From assembly GCA_012931725.1 (NCBI GenBank), contig WHSA01001501.1:62001-126000 (forward strand): a stretch of DNA of 64,000 nucleotides, in the 5' to 3' direction. Source of the stretch: Litsea cubeba. Lineage: Eukaryota; Streptophyta; Magnoliopsida; Laurales; Lauraceae. A program made the translations under genes and the position numbers. Below are positions 48,953 to 59,100 of this stretch, piece by piece. Positions within the stretch are counted from its first letter, which is position 1; each line of letters starts with the position of its first letter. The notes under the pieces were generated by a model, which saw only the letters and a list, made by a program, of their open reading frames with translations, did no database searches and was not told the origin of the DNA.

Positions 48953-50152
48953 CTAGGCCGCAAGAAGGCCCCATGCTCTTGCAGTGTGGGGAGTTTCAAC
49001 TCTTTCTTTCAAGAGGGAGAGAATCATGAAGAGAAAGCTAGCTAGCTAATAAACAAAAGAAGAGAGATTTCATTGTAGGCTTCTTTCATGCAAAGTTAGG
49101 GGAGGAGGAGGAGGAGGAGGAAGCTGCAAGTCGTAAAATATGATCACCGGCCTGTGTAGCTTCATTTAATTTTGCATAATGGTATCTATGTGTCTATTTT
49201 ATGATTTGCTCCTTTTAATTTGTTCATTTTCCAAGTTCGTATTAGTATCTCTGCAGCAATATTACATGTTTTATACTGTGGATGCGGACGGTTTGGTTTT
49301 GGGACAATTTCCGTCAAAGAGATTTTAGGCTCGAAACCCCCTCCAACGCATTTAGAAATAATAATAATAAAAGCGGCATTTCCATCAAAGAGGGTTTTGG
49401 GTTCTAAATTCCCCTCCAACGCATTTATAAAATAATAATAAAAGATGCCTCAAGACTGATGAAATCTATGAATGAAAACCCTCCGTTCATGTCATCCCCC
49501 TTTTATGAAGGTAACCTCTCTTTTCTCTCTCTTGCCTTGTGTTACAAAAAATATATATATATAAAATCTATTTATATAATTGATTAATATTAGCATAAAG
49601 CCGGTGAGATGCATGAGTTAAGTTTTATGCAAATTGAATAATGAATTAAGATAATATTGAACTAAACATTAACTAATAAGAATATTAATAATAATCCTAT
49701 TTTCTTAACCATTAGACTATAAACTCATATTTCCTTAACCAAACATGTTGAAATGTATTTTTTAAGGTGATCATTGATAAAAATATATATTTTTAAAAAG
49801 TATATTTCATATTGAAAGACATGTTCTTTTTTAAGGATCTAAAATGCAAATGAAAACCTTGATATAAATTAGACATTTTTTTGTCTCATTTTCAAATAAT
49901 TATAGTAGAATATAATTTAATGATTAATAAGTATCATTTAAAAAATCATTCAATACATATGCACATATTATTAAAAAAAATATAGAAAAATGAACCACTT
50001 GTGTAAATGATGCGAAAATAGTGTTATTAGACAAACGTTTTAAAAAGAAATGCATGTGTAAATGTTAGATACTTAAAATTTGAATATTCATCATTTACAT
50101 GTGTAAATTATATTTACATATCCCATGCGCAAAAGACAAATGACCCCTAAAT
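48953..50152. other. Laccase 3' flank and spacer
   Basis: This includes the probable 3' untranslated region (an AATAAAC string near 49047 and a GGA-rich run near 49102). A tandem duplication follows at about 49313-49430: AAAGAGATTTTAGGCTCGAA and AAAGAGGGTTTTGGGTTCTAA, each followed by CCCCTCCAACGCATTTA. The remainder is AT-rich and featureless. Confidence 0.5.
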
Positions 50153-50155
50153 TAA

Positions 50156-50458
50156 GGGCGTGTTTGGCAATTAACTAGTTAAAGTAAAGTAAAGTGAAAC
50201 CAGACAATAAATAACAAGGAGTCATATCAATTGTACACAATTTTAAAATTCCCTTCGAATTTTTCAAAAAAAGTAAAAAAAAAACATCATTTCTCCACTA
50301 AAAGACAAAATGCTCCACTTTTCTATACAAAAAGTCAAAATGATTCCATACCAAACAACTAAAAATAAAACACCATCATAACACCTTATATTTTATTCTC
50401 TCCTGATTTGATGCTTCACCTCACCATACTTCAATTCACCATACATACAAACAGGCCG
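50156..50458. mobile_element. Harbinger/Tourist-type MITE (303 bp)
   Basis: The left end GGGCGTGTTTGGCAA and the right end ACAAACAGGCCG are imperfect inverted repeats. TAA flanks both sides (50153-50155 and 50459-50461). The interior is AT-rich with no ORF. Confidence 0.65.
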
Positions 50459-51021
50459 TAAGAGTCCGATGGTTTCAATTTCCCATCTCCATTGGTCGTC
50501 GTCTGATCATTCTCTAATCATTTTGATTAAGTGGGATCGGATGGCAAAAGAGGAGTTGCTTCGGTGGACCAGCAGAAGAGGCGGCAGATCCACACACGAT
50601 GGAACATGAGATGAGGAAGAAGGAGGAGGAGGAGAAGAGTATCTTCTGTAGTGGCGAGATCGGAGAGACGAAAGGAAGAAAGCTACCGAGAGAGACATTA
50701 GGAAGAGGGAACGATTTGGGGTTTCTCGTTCAAATGATTTGGATTTCTTCTGTTTTTTCCATTTCCCTCTCTTTTGTTTTATAAGCATGATGAGAACCAC
50801 TGGATGTATGCTTGATTGGACGGTGAGGATGAGTCCTCACCGGTCTTCGTATGACCCATTCTTCTAAACCCTCTTATAGGCGTACAGAATCCCATGAACT
50901 CACATGGATTCGAATGAACTGGACCATTGGATTGGGACTCAATTTTTGTTGTTTGATATGAATCTGTTAAACTTGTGGACCATGGATGAAGGGGTTTGAA
51001 GTATCATATTAACTTTAAATT

Positions 51022-51372
51022 TGAACTGAGTTATCAAGTGCACCTAGTGCGCACCGGGGGTGGGACCCACTTGATGGCCCATCCAACTGGACCGCACGCA
51101 ACCCCCCCCCCCCTAAATCTCACATGGACATTGGGTTTTGCACCCGTCCGAATGTATTTGACAGTTGGATCGATTGCACACCCATCTGAACTATACTCCG
51201 TTAAACTTTTGAGGCCCAGATAAAGATGATAGGGTTTAGGGATGGGTTTGATTTTTAGCAGAAATGAAGTTCCCAATGAGATCTTTCGATCCCCCTAGTC
51301 CTAGTCCTAGGTGGGCCCCCATGTGGGCCCCACATTGAGACGCGCACCGTGATCCAATGTGCGAGTCATGCT
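51022..51372. repeat. Dispersed repeat, second copy (see 14083-14330)
   Basis: It starts GAGTTATCAAGTGCACC and includes CCGGGGGTGGGACCCACTTG, a CCATCC box, a GATCGATTGCACACCCATC box and a GTGGGCCCCACATTGAGACG box. It ends near GATCCAATGTGCGAG. It shares order and wording with 14083-14330 but carries about 100 extra bases in the right half. Confidence 0.6.
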
Positions 51373-51538
51373 TCTTTCTTTGTATTTTTTTTCTTTCTTC
51401 CTTTAACAACTCTTTCTCTTTAAAGCTGTATAGGGGTTGGGATTTAAAAAACTCAATTCTGGCCTTAGGAGAAGTCATGTCAGCTTCTTGGGTCCCATTT
51501 GTGAATTTGTCTTTCCAAAAATAAATGCAAAAAGTCTA

Positions 51539-51620
51539 AATGGACTAACCCTATGATATTCATGGGGATATCATGTCATATCACAAGATATCTCCATGGA
51601 AATCATAGGGTTAGTCCATT
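51539..51620. repeat. Short hairpin with 34-bp arms
   Basis: The arms 51539-51572 and 51587-51620 (outer ends AATGGACTAACCCTATGAT and ATCATAGGGTTAGTCCATT) pair at 31 of 34 positions around a 14-nt loop. Directly after it, GACTAACTCA-A-TGAGTTAGTC is a second perfect small dyad. The size and pairing fit a microRNA-like stem or a tiny MITE. No target duplication is evident. Confidence 0.7.
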
Positions 51621-52038
51621 GACTAACTCAATGAGTTAGTCCATGTAGCATAACTGAAACAAATGTGCCTTTTCATTCCAATGTGCCCCTTCGCGAGGCC
51701 CATTTGTGACTGTGTCTTTTTAAAAATACATATGTGCATTTTTAATAAAATGCGTCTCTTGGGCCAATTTGTCTGGGTATGAACCAATTCAGAGGGAAGC
51801 CTTCCAATTCTATAAATTAAGACTATTTTTAAAGTTTTTATATAGTATTCAAAATGAGCATAAATGCATAACGTGTATGCTTACTTGGATTAAGGAAAGA
51901 AAGGGTTGATTTTCATAGTTCTTTGGTTGATTTGGATTTTTTAATTATTTTGTTATAAATGAATTTATATAAAAGGAATAATAATTTCAACATATTATTC
52001 AAGGCCGCACGAGACTTAACCTATGCATTGCACAAGGG

Positions 52039-52401
52039 CAGGGGCGGATCCAGGACTTCTAATCTGTGGGGGGCTGCACTTAAGTTACACTAAAAAAATA
52101 ACAACAATGTCTCACCAAAAACTATAAAAAATAGCAACAATGTCCCACAAAAAACTATCTATGTACTATCTTCATAATTCATTTTCTACAAGCATCATAC
52201 CAAAAGTGTGATCATTTTTATTATACTACTCAAAATAAAAAAAAAATGTCTTCACAATAGATCTTGACAAGTATGACAAAAGACAAACAATAGCTTTTAA
52301 ATTTTTTTTTCTTCCTTGGCTCAATTGGCTGGGCACTTGAAAAACTAGTTTTTTTTTTATTGGGCTGAAAGCCCATCCGGCCCCCCCTTCATCCGCCCCT
52401 G
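52039..52401. mobile_element. hAT-type MITE (363 bp)
   Basis: The perfect 11-bp terminal repeats CAGGGGCGGAT and ATCCGCCCCTG are flanked by a perfect 8-bp target duplication, CACAAGGG, at 52031-52038 and 52402-52409. An 8-bp duplication is diagnostic of hAT elements. The interior is AT-rich with AACAATGTC repeats and has no ORF, so it needs a transposase from elsewhere. Confidence 0.9.
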
Positions 52402-52970
52402 CACAAGGGCTTCATTAGATTTCTCTCTTGAAAATTGGAAAATGGTTGGGAGAAGCATGAATAATTTTTGAGTGCTGCAATTGGCACACAAAATTTATCT
52501 TTTCCCACACAATTCCTCTCCACACACATTACTAAAATTTAAAAATGAATGTATTTCTTTCCACACACATCAAAAGTTCCTAAACTGACCTTATATTCAT
52601 TCCCCTCTTTTTTCTTCCCACACACATCTTCTTCTTGTTCTTCCCACACACAAACCAAAAGGGACTTCCACTCCACCGACTGGATCCATTTTCCGGCGAT
52701 TCTCCGGCGAGCCACCGGTGTTCCTATTCCTCTAGACATCCTTCTCTTCCAAAGGTAAATGGATCCTTCCAACATTACTATTTCTTCTTCTTTCCTATCT
52801 ATTCTTTACCATTTTTTTCCATCTTAGATTACTTATTTTTCCATGAAAACTTGTTATTAGGATAGATTTTCATTCAATGTAAATTTTGACAAACAATGTT
52901 ACTGTTTTCTACGAGTTTTGGGTTGCATTTGATCCACCATCGTCGCGGTTTTAGGTTCAGAAATCGCGAC

Positions 52971-53126
52971 TGTTCGGCTCTGGTTGACCGAACGGGTTGC
53001 AAATGTTCGGACACTAACGTCCGAACAAATTATTTTTGTTCGGACCTGAGTGTCCGAACATATTACTTTTGTTCGGACACTCAGGTCCGAACAAAACCAA
53101 TTTGTTCGGACACTCAGGTCCGAACA
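52971..53126. repeat. Dyad array A: five 24-bp units, 33-bp period
   Basis: Units start at 52971, 53004, 53037, 53070 and 53103, an exact 33-bp step. Each unit is a 24-bp dyad with arms TGTTCGGAC and GTCCGAACA around six central bases (often ACTCAG), followed by a 9-bp AT-rich spacer. The last two units are identical. The array lies between a good donor (AAAG-GTAAAT, 52755) and the acceptor just before the PMD start codon, so it probably sits in a 5'-UTR intron. Confidence 0.92.
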
Positions 53127-53176
53127 TATAGAGATCTAGCAGTCAAATAAAATTTTTTTTTTTTCGTATTTTAGAA

Positions 53177-55045
53177 ATGGACCGGCCAAGCTCTTCTCGG
53201 GTGCGACCTACTGCTTCAAATAGGAAGCGACGTCAGATAGTATAAGAGGTTGTAGAAGACCCAGAGGTATCTGAGGAAGAGGAAGAACAACAACAAGAGA
53301 TGGAAGATCAACCAGCTCTGGGGCCACAAGATAGGTCTTTATTGACCAGCTTTGATACACATACAGCTGGGTACATTTGGATTGGACATGTGTGTTTCAC
53401 TTGTTCATATGAAAGTTTTATTCATTTGTTAATTTATTTAATTATGTATTAATTGTTGAATGCAGGATCGAGGCCCACTAAAATGTCTAAGTCATGGGCA
53501 GAAAGTGCCTTTGTGGCAACTGAATGAGTCTGACAGGTTTAGGGATTTAGTCTCGAGGTCTGGATTGGCTCCATTAGTGACTGCATCTTACCGCTCCGTC
53601 AATAAGATTACTGTATTTGGTTTTATGGAAAGGTGGCAACCTGAGACGAACACCTTTCATATGCCTTTTGGTGAGATGACCATCACCTTAGATGATGTTG
53701 CATCTATCCTAGGCATCCCAGTGATTGGGCGGACGGTTTCTTATAATGAAAGAATGTCATATGAAGAAGCTCAAGCACTCCTCGTTGATGCACTAGGAGT
53801 AGAACCGGTAGAAGCACATGACGAGTTGATACAAGTGCGGGGCCAATCAGTTAGATTGGAGTGGTTACGGGAAAGGTTTTCCAGTTTGTCTGACGATGAT
53901 GGGGACGAGATGATAGACTCTGCAGTAAGAGCTTACCCTCTGTACTTATTGGGTTGTACCTTGTTTACTGACAAGAGTGGCACACGGGTGCCGATCATTT
54001 TCCTTACAAAACTCGTGGATGTAGAGGCCATACGTTCATATGCATGGGGTGCTGCTGCACTAGCATACTTATACAGGCAGTTGGGGTTAGCAAGCAGGCA
54101 TGAAGTGAAACAAATAGCCGGCTATTTGACTCTACTAGAAGCTTGGGTGTACGAACACTTCGAAAGTTTGGCTCCGACTCCAAACTTACTCTATCAAGCC
54201 ATTCAGCCCCGGGTTCATCGTTGGTTTCCTCGTAGAGAGTCTGCTCCTTTACAAAGCATACGAGAGAGAATTGATGTCATGAGTGCTGATCAGGTAATTA
54301 ACTTGATGTTTCTTTTAAATAGTGTATCGGATTAACTTTTTATTTTCTATTATATACTTTCATATCTTACGATTGGACTAACTACTTTCAGGTGACTTGG
54401 GACCTATATCGTGATGTTAGACAATATCATTCTTTCAATGAAGTTGCATACTACTGTGGGTGCATCAAATGTATGGATGTTGTTGAGCCTTATCACCCAG
54501 ATAGGGTGCTCAGACAGTTTGGGAGAGTTCAGACGATTCCTCCACCGCCATTAGCCCCTATTCGTGCTACGCGAGGTCCGACTGCCCGTGACTATCAAAT
54601 CGCATATCAATATATCAATCAAGTTTGGGAAGGATGGCCTAATCACCTACTATCTGCATTGAATCGTAGTCAACCAGTTAGGCGTCCTTCAGATTGCGTT
54701 CCCGGGTATATGGATTGGTATGCACGAATATCGTGGAGGATATTACAACACCCAAACTTTCATTCTAATTTCGCGCCCCGTCCCGAAGAAAATGAGCCAA
54801 GTGGTAGCGGTATGATTGACTATCAGCAGCGTAATTCGGATGCACTGATCATACTTGATGAGGTTACAGGAAGAGGTGAAGACCATTGGGTTGAAGACCC
54901 GCGGGGATTATATGCTCATGTGGATCAGGTGGCACATGTGTTACGGGGAGTTTCAATTGAGGATGCTCAACGAACCTTTCGACATCCCCACATGAGTTCA
55001 CAAACTTACAGTCGCACTAGGACTAGGAGGGGAAGGGACAGTTGA
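53177..55045 (+). CDS. Plant mobile domain (MAIN/MAIL-like) protein, with an early in-frame stop
   Basis: Three exons are inferred: 53177-53389, 53466-54293 and 54392-55045, all phase 0, for a 565-codon frame. Exons 2-3 encode a plant mobile domain: DRGPLKCLSHGQKV, FGFMERWQPETNTFHMPFGEMTITLDDVASILG, then VTWDLYRDVRQYHSFNEVAYYCG and a Pro-rich hinge. In Arabidopsis the host members MAIN and MAIL1 maintain genome stability and silence transposons; many other copies travel inside transposons, as here. Codon 23 is TAA (53243-53245, after RRQIV). The frame continues with acidic EEEEEQQQEMEDQ, and a downstream in-frame ATG at 53300 could start a shorter, otherwise intact protein of about 523 residues. 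The gene is convergent with the transposase. Confidence 0.8.
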
Positions 55046-55288
55046 AGAAATGTAAACAGTTGTTATAATTGACGAAAAACAAAAAAACATTGTAATATAT
55101 TTTTTTCAAGTACTAACATGGTTATTTTAAGACGATGTTCTTGTGTAATTTGAATATGGATGTACTTGCTGTCAAATGTGTTTTAGTTATTTGATGTTAT
55201 CTTTAATTACTTTGGATAGTGCTTGATTTTTTATGTACAGGTTGAAATATTTTCATTATATACTGTCAAAGTAGGATAACTGAACCTC

Positions 55289-55444
55289 CGTTCGGATACA
55301 CAGGTCCGAACAAAACGTTTTTGTTTGGAAACTCAGGTCCGAACATATTCATGATGTTCGGAACTTCAGTGCTGAACATATCCATGATGTTCGGTCACTC
55401 AGAACCGAACTATATGGATATGTTCGGCATTGTGTATCCGAACG
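55289..55444. repeat. Dyad array B: five 24-bp units, 33-bp period
   Basis: Units start at 55289, 55322, 55355, 55388 and 55421, again exactly 33 bp apart. They are more diverged than array A, but the outer TGTTCGG and CCGAACA are kept in most. The array lies between the 3' ends of the two convergent genes, about 240 bp after the PMD stop and 190 bp before the transposase stop. Confidence 0.9.
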
Positions 55445-55634
55445 GTATTACAGTTACGAATTTAACTTTTTTTAATGAGTCTACATTCAATTAATAAGCA
55501 CGGACTCAACCACATTCAACATAAAAAAGCTTATTTTAATAGAATGCACAGAAAAAAAAAACATCATCAACTTCATTAAATGATTAAAAGAACATTCCGA
55601 TACAGAAACATAAAGGAATTGTGTCCAATTACAT

Positions 55635-58600
55635 TCAATCCAAATCAATTGTCTCTGCTATTGATACGTCTGGAGTTACGAGCTCTTTGAATTGAACAAT
55701 CCGCTCCCTATATGGAGTCTCCCATCCATCCGCACAAGGATAATGAAACTGTTTCCACTTATTTGCAATAGGCGGAATTGGATGACCAGGTATTAAAAAT
55801 AGTTGTACAAAATGATTCCCATTAACAAAACCGATTTTTCTCTCGTTCCGAGAAGGCATTGGCACCGGCACAGATCGCAAAGGCAGGAAAGTCAGGCATT
55901 GTTCTCTGCTCAAATGATATAACACCAAATTATAACGTGATGCTATTAGATGTCCCATGTTAGGCATAGTCATCCAATAGTCTATCAATGGGTTGTCATC
56001 CATGCATGATAATGTTTCAACCAATTCCTCAACTCTTTCCTCCACTCCATATAATTGTCTGTAGTGGTCTACATGTGCAAGCAGCTCTTGTAATAAATCT
56101 CTTCTGACTTGTCTCCATTCATCCTCGGGTAGGCCTACCAATCCAGCGATTGCTCTGAATCCACAATTACCATCAGCTGCAACATCCTTTACAACCTTAA
56201 TGTAAGGTCTCAACCCCACGGGAAATGAGTCCACATAATTACTGATGTTCTTTGACCTTGTACGAATCGCCCTTATCTTCTCGTTTCTCTTTGGTTTGAA
56301 TCCCAATTGTCTTTTATTTTTAACATCTTTCACTGCAACTGATCTAGGAGAGTAGCTATCCTGTGCAGACGGCACCAATTCAAAAGTGCTTGGATCTCGT
56401 CGAGTTGATGTGTCAGCTTTCATACTTGGTCTGCCTCTTGTTCTTGATATCACCTCGGGTTCAATCAAATGAGTGTTGTCTGGCATAGATAGCTCCCGTA
56501 TCTTCTTTAGAAGTTGCAATTTTCTAGTGGAATCATACTCATTGAACCGTTTTTCAAGTAACTCCAAATCTGCCTTGCAATCCAAACCCATAGAAGAACT
56601 CGTCATCGACGAAGCAGTTGGCAACATATCAAGCTTCTTCCAATGCTGATGTACACAGCTTAGAGGAATAAGCCGCCCTTGACTGATATATTCTGCAATC
56701 TCATGCGCATAGGGTAATCCATGTGTGCATCGAATAACACAACCACACACACTGGCGTCAATTCCAACTAGATTAGCTCTTTTGGTTTCTGTTAAAATTT
56801 TCTCAAGTGCATTTTTAGAAACATTACCACGAAGATCTTTGTATTCTGCCGGCTTGAAATTATGTTGCACAACTGTCTTACTTTTCTCAAATGAAGCTTT
56901 GATATTGGTATGCTGTAACTCAAGCAAATTATGGATTTTAGACCAAACTGCTTCAAAATTTCCTTGACTTGAACCAAGCTGTCTTTTGAGATGTGCATCT
57001 GAACTCTCGGCCCTGCATTGGATTATTAAGAGGTTAGTCTTATTAATTAATAAGCATAAATCAAATAAAGTAATTTTTTTAAAAATTACCTGTTCGAGGT
57101 AGTATTCCCAAAATGGACACAATTGTCCGTCCATGCGGAGACAAATCTCTCTTTGTAAGCATCCAACCAACTACCTTTCACGTAATTGAGTGCATCAGGG
57201 TACATGCTGAATTCATTATTTAGCTTACTGAGTTGTTCACCAAACTCATCTTCTGTGGATGAAGACACCAACATATTCCAGCTCAAAATAAACCTGTCCC
57301 ATTTTTTTTTTATTTCGAACAACTTCTTGCATCTCGCCAATACGTTTCTATTAATGTGCCATTTGCATAATAAATGAGTAGCACCAGGGAATATTCTGTT
57401 AATGGCGTTCATGAGTGACAATTCTCTATCCGTCACAATGACATCAGGAAGAATACCATCGCCAATAATAGAACGCAATACACCTAGTGCCCATGCATAA
57501 TTTTCTTCACGTTCAGCATGAAGGTATGCAAAGCATACTGAAAAAGTCATGTCTGTGGATGTGACTCCAACAATCTCCAGAAGAGGCATGCGATAACGAT
57601 TGGTCTTGTAAGTACAGTCCATTATCAAGACATGTGGAAATGCACGCAACAAATCTATACTTTTTGGGTGCGTCCAAAACAAGTCAGTTACAATCTCGCT
57701 ATCCTCACAATTCTTATGCCATTCTATGTAATCATGCTCTGCCAACTTACCAAGTAGTTGTTGCATCTGACTTCTTCCACCCCGCTCATTAACTTTATAT
57801 CTGTAGCGTGCATTGTATATGGTCTTCATTGTGGTTACGTTTAATTCACTTCTTTGTCTCAACGTAACCAAAATTTCTTTTGGTCTAACCATGCTCTTCG
57901 ACATGTCAACCAGCAACTTTGTTTCCTCCTCTGATAATCTTCCTGCAAATGAATGCCCTTCTAAATATTCCGCGGCCGAATGGTTATGCACACCACATAT
58001 GACCTCCAACATCCAATCATCATTTGAATCTAACTTTTTACCCTTTAGTGCGAAAGGACATCCACATTTCTTTGAACCGGTTTGTTTGATCCTCTTTCGC
58101 TTTTGGCACTCTTCTTGTTTATATTGTCCATTTCTCTCGCAAGCAAGGAGTACTCTCGCTTTGACACCCACTCGAGCAGCATTTGAAACCTTTATCACGA
58201 TAACAAACCCATTTTTCCTTCCTACTCCACGAGCCCAACTGATCAACGAATCGCGGCTGTGAAATATCTACAATAAATAAACAAATTAAATACGAATTTA
58301 GTAATAAGTAAATGTAACTTGAATAATAAATCCTACATATGTTGGTCTTACCTCTTGAGTTATAAACTCACTGGTATAATCCATGACAAAGTCCAATCCA
58401 ACCTGACTTTCTTGCGTAGAGACCTGCATAATATATTAATTAAATATCAGTGTCCGAATATTTAATTCTGAACATATAGCATATGTTCGGAATCTCAGGA
58501 CCGAACATATGCTATTTGTTCGGAAGTGCACGACCGAACATATAGCTTATGTTCGGTTGTATAGGTCCGAACATATGTCTGTACATCCGAACATATGCTA

Positions 58601-58773
58601 TATGTTCGGTTCTGAAATACCGTACATATCGGTAGGTTCGAAGTTTCAGGCGAGATGAAGAAATTACAAAAGATACAAAAATGAAAAAAAATATCAATGA
58701 AAAATACCTTTCCACTACTGCTTTGATTAAAAGGCACCATTTGATTGTTGTTTTCATCCATCTCTTCCTTCAT
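55635..58773 (-). CDS. Mutator-like transposase fused to an OTU cysteine-protease domain
   Basis: Four exons are inferred: 58773-58708, 58423-58352, 58267-57090 and 57012-55635. The total is 2694 nt and 897 residues with no internal stop. Order: a short leader; a FAR1-type Cys/His DNA-binding region (LLACERNG, KKCGCPFALKG, VICGVHNH); the MULE DDE core (PKSIDLLRAFPHVLIMDCTYKTN with the first Asp, VIVTDRELSL with the second, HFGNTTSNRAES near the third acidic residue); and a SWIM-like CGCVIRCTHGLPYAHEI in which Tyr replaces the usual Cys. A basic linker leads to an OTU domain with the Asp-Gly-Asn-Cys catalytic loop (DGNCGFRAI) and the catalytic His in NGNHFVQL. The DDE part cuts and joins DNA in the nucleus. 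OTU domains remove ubiquitin; a role here in protecting the transposase is inference. Array C lies in intron 1. Confidence 0.9.
58451..58626. repeat. Dyad array C: six units (one truncated), 33-bp period
   Basis: Units start at 58451, 58484, 58517 and 58550, each 33 bp apart. A truncated unit (only its right half, 58583-58593) and a full unit at 58603 keep the 9-bp spacers. Spacers here are TATAGCATA/TATGCTATT-like and partly palindromic. The array is inside intron 1 of the transposase gene (58707-58424). Confidence 0.9.
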
Positions 58774-59100
58774 TGCACAATCAAATGGAGGAATGTGAAT
58801 GAAAGATGAGTTGCAAAGGAAAATGAAGGAAGTGGAGAGTGAGATAGGATGCCCAGAAAAAATAAAATGCAAGTGACTGAAGATGACTTGCCCAAGGAAG
58901 ATGGAGGAAGTGGAGAGTGAGAAGTGGAGAGTGAGTTGGGAGAAGCTCTTTAGGGAAGAAGAATGGAGATTGTGTGTGAAAAGAAAATCTGATTTGAGTT
59001 TTTGTTGGATAATGGCTACTTTAGTCATTTCATAGAGGGGTACAAATGTAATAAGAAAAAACAAAAAATCCTTGTGTTTGAAAAGAAAATTTTTGTGTGC

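Larger units (their letters stand above)
52484..59100. mobile_element. Mutator-like element carrying a PMD gene and a transposase-OTU gene
   Basis: The element is about 6.6 kb and bounded by imperfect terminal inverted repeats. The left end GCACACAAAATTTATCTTTT and the reverse complement of the right end (GCACACAAAAATTTTCTTTT) match at about 25 of the first 30 bases. Inside are two convergent genes: plant mobile domain (plus, 53177-55045) and transposase with OTU domain (minus, 58773-55635). Three dyad arrays lie at 52971, 55289 and 58451. I could not find a convincing 9-bp target duplication (flanks CTGCAATTG and GCACAAAGC), so the true ends may differ slightly. Confidence 0.75.

Noticed and set aside
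52971..53126. CRISPR-like array
   Set aside because: The spacers are only 9 bp and AT-rich, the genome is a plant nuclear genome, and no cas genes exist. The repeats are palindromic binding-site-like units.
52896..53150. 84-residue ORF with an 11-residue repeat over dyad array A, and the similar ORF at 58495-59142 (minus) over array C
   Set aside because: 33 bp happens to be 11 codons, so the array stays open. Splice signals place both arrays in introns, and the encoded sequence has no recognisable domain.
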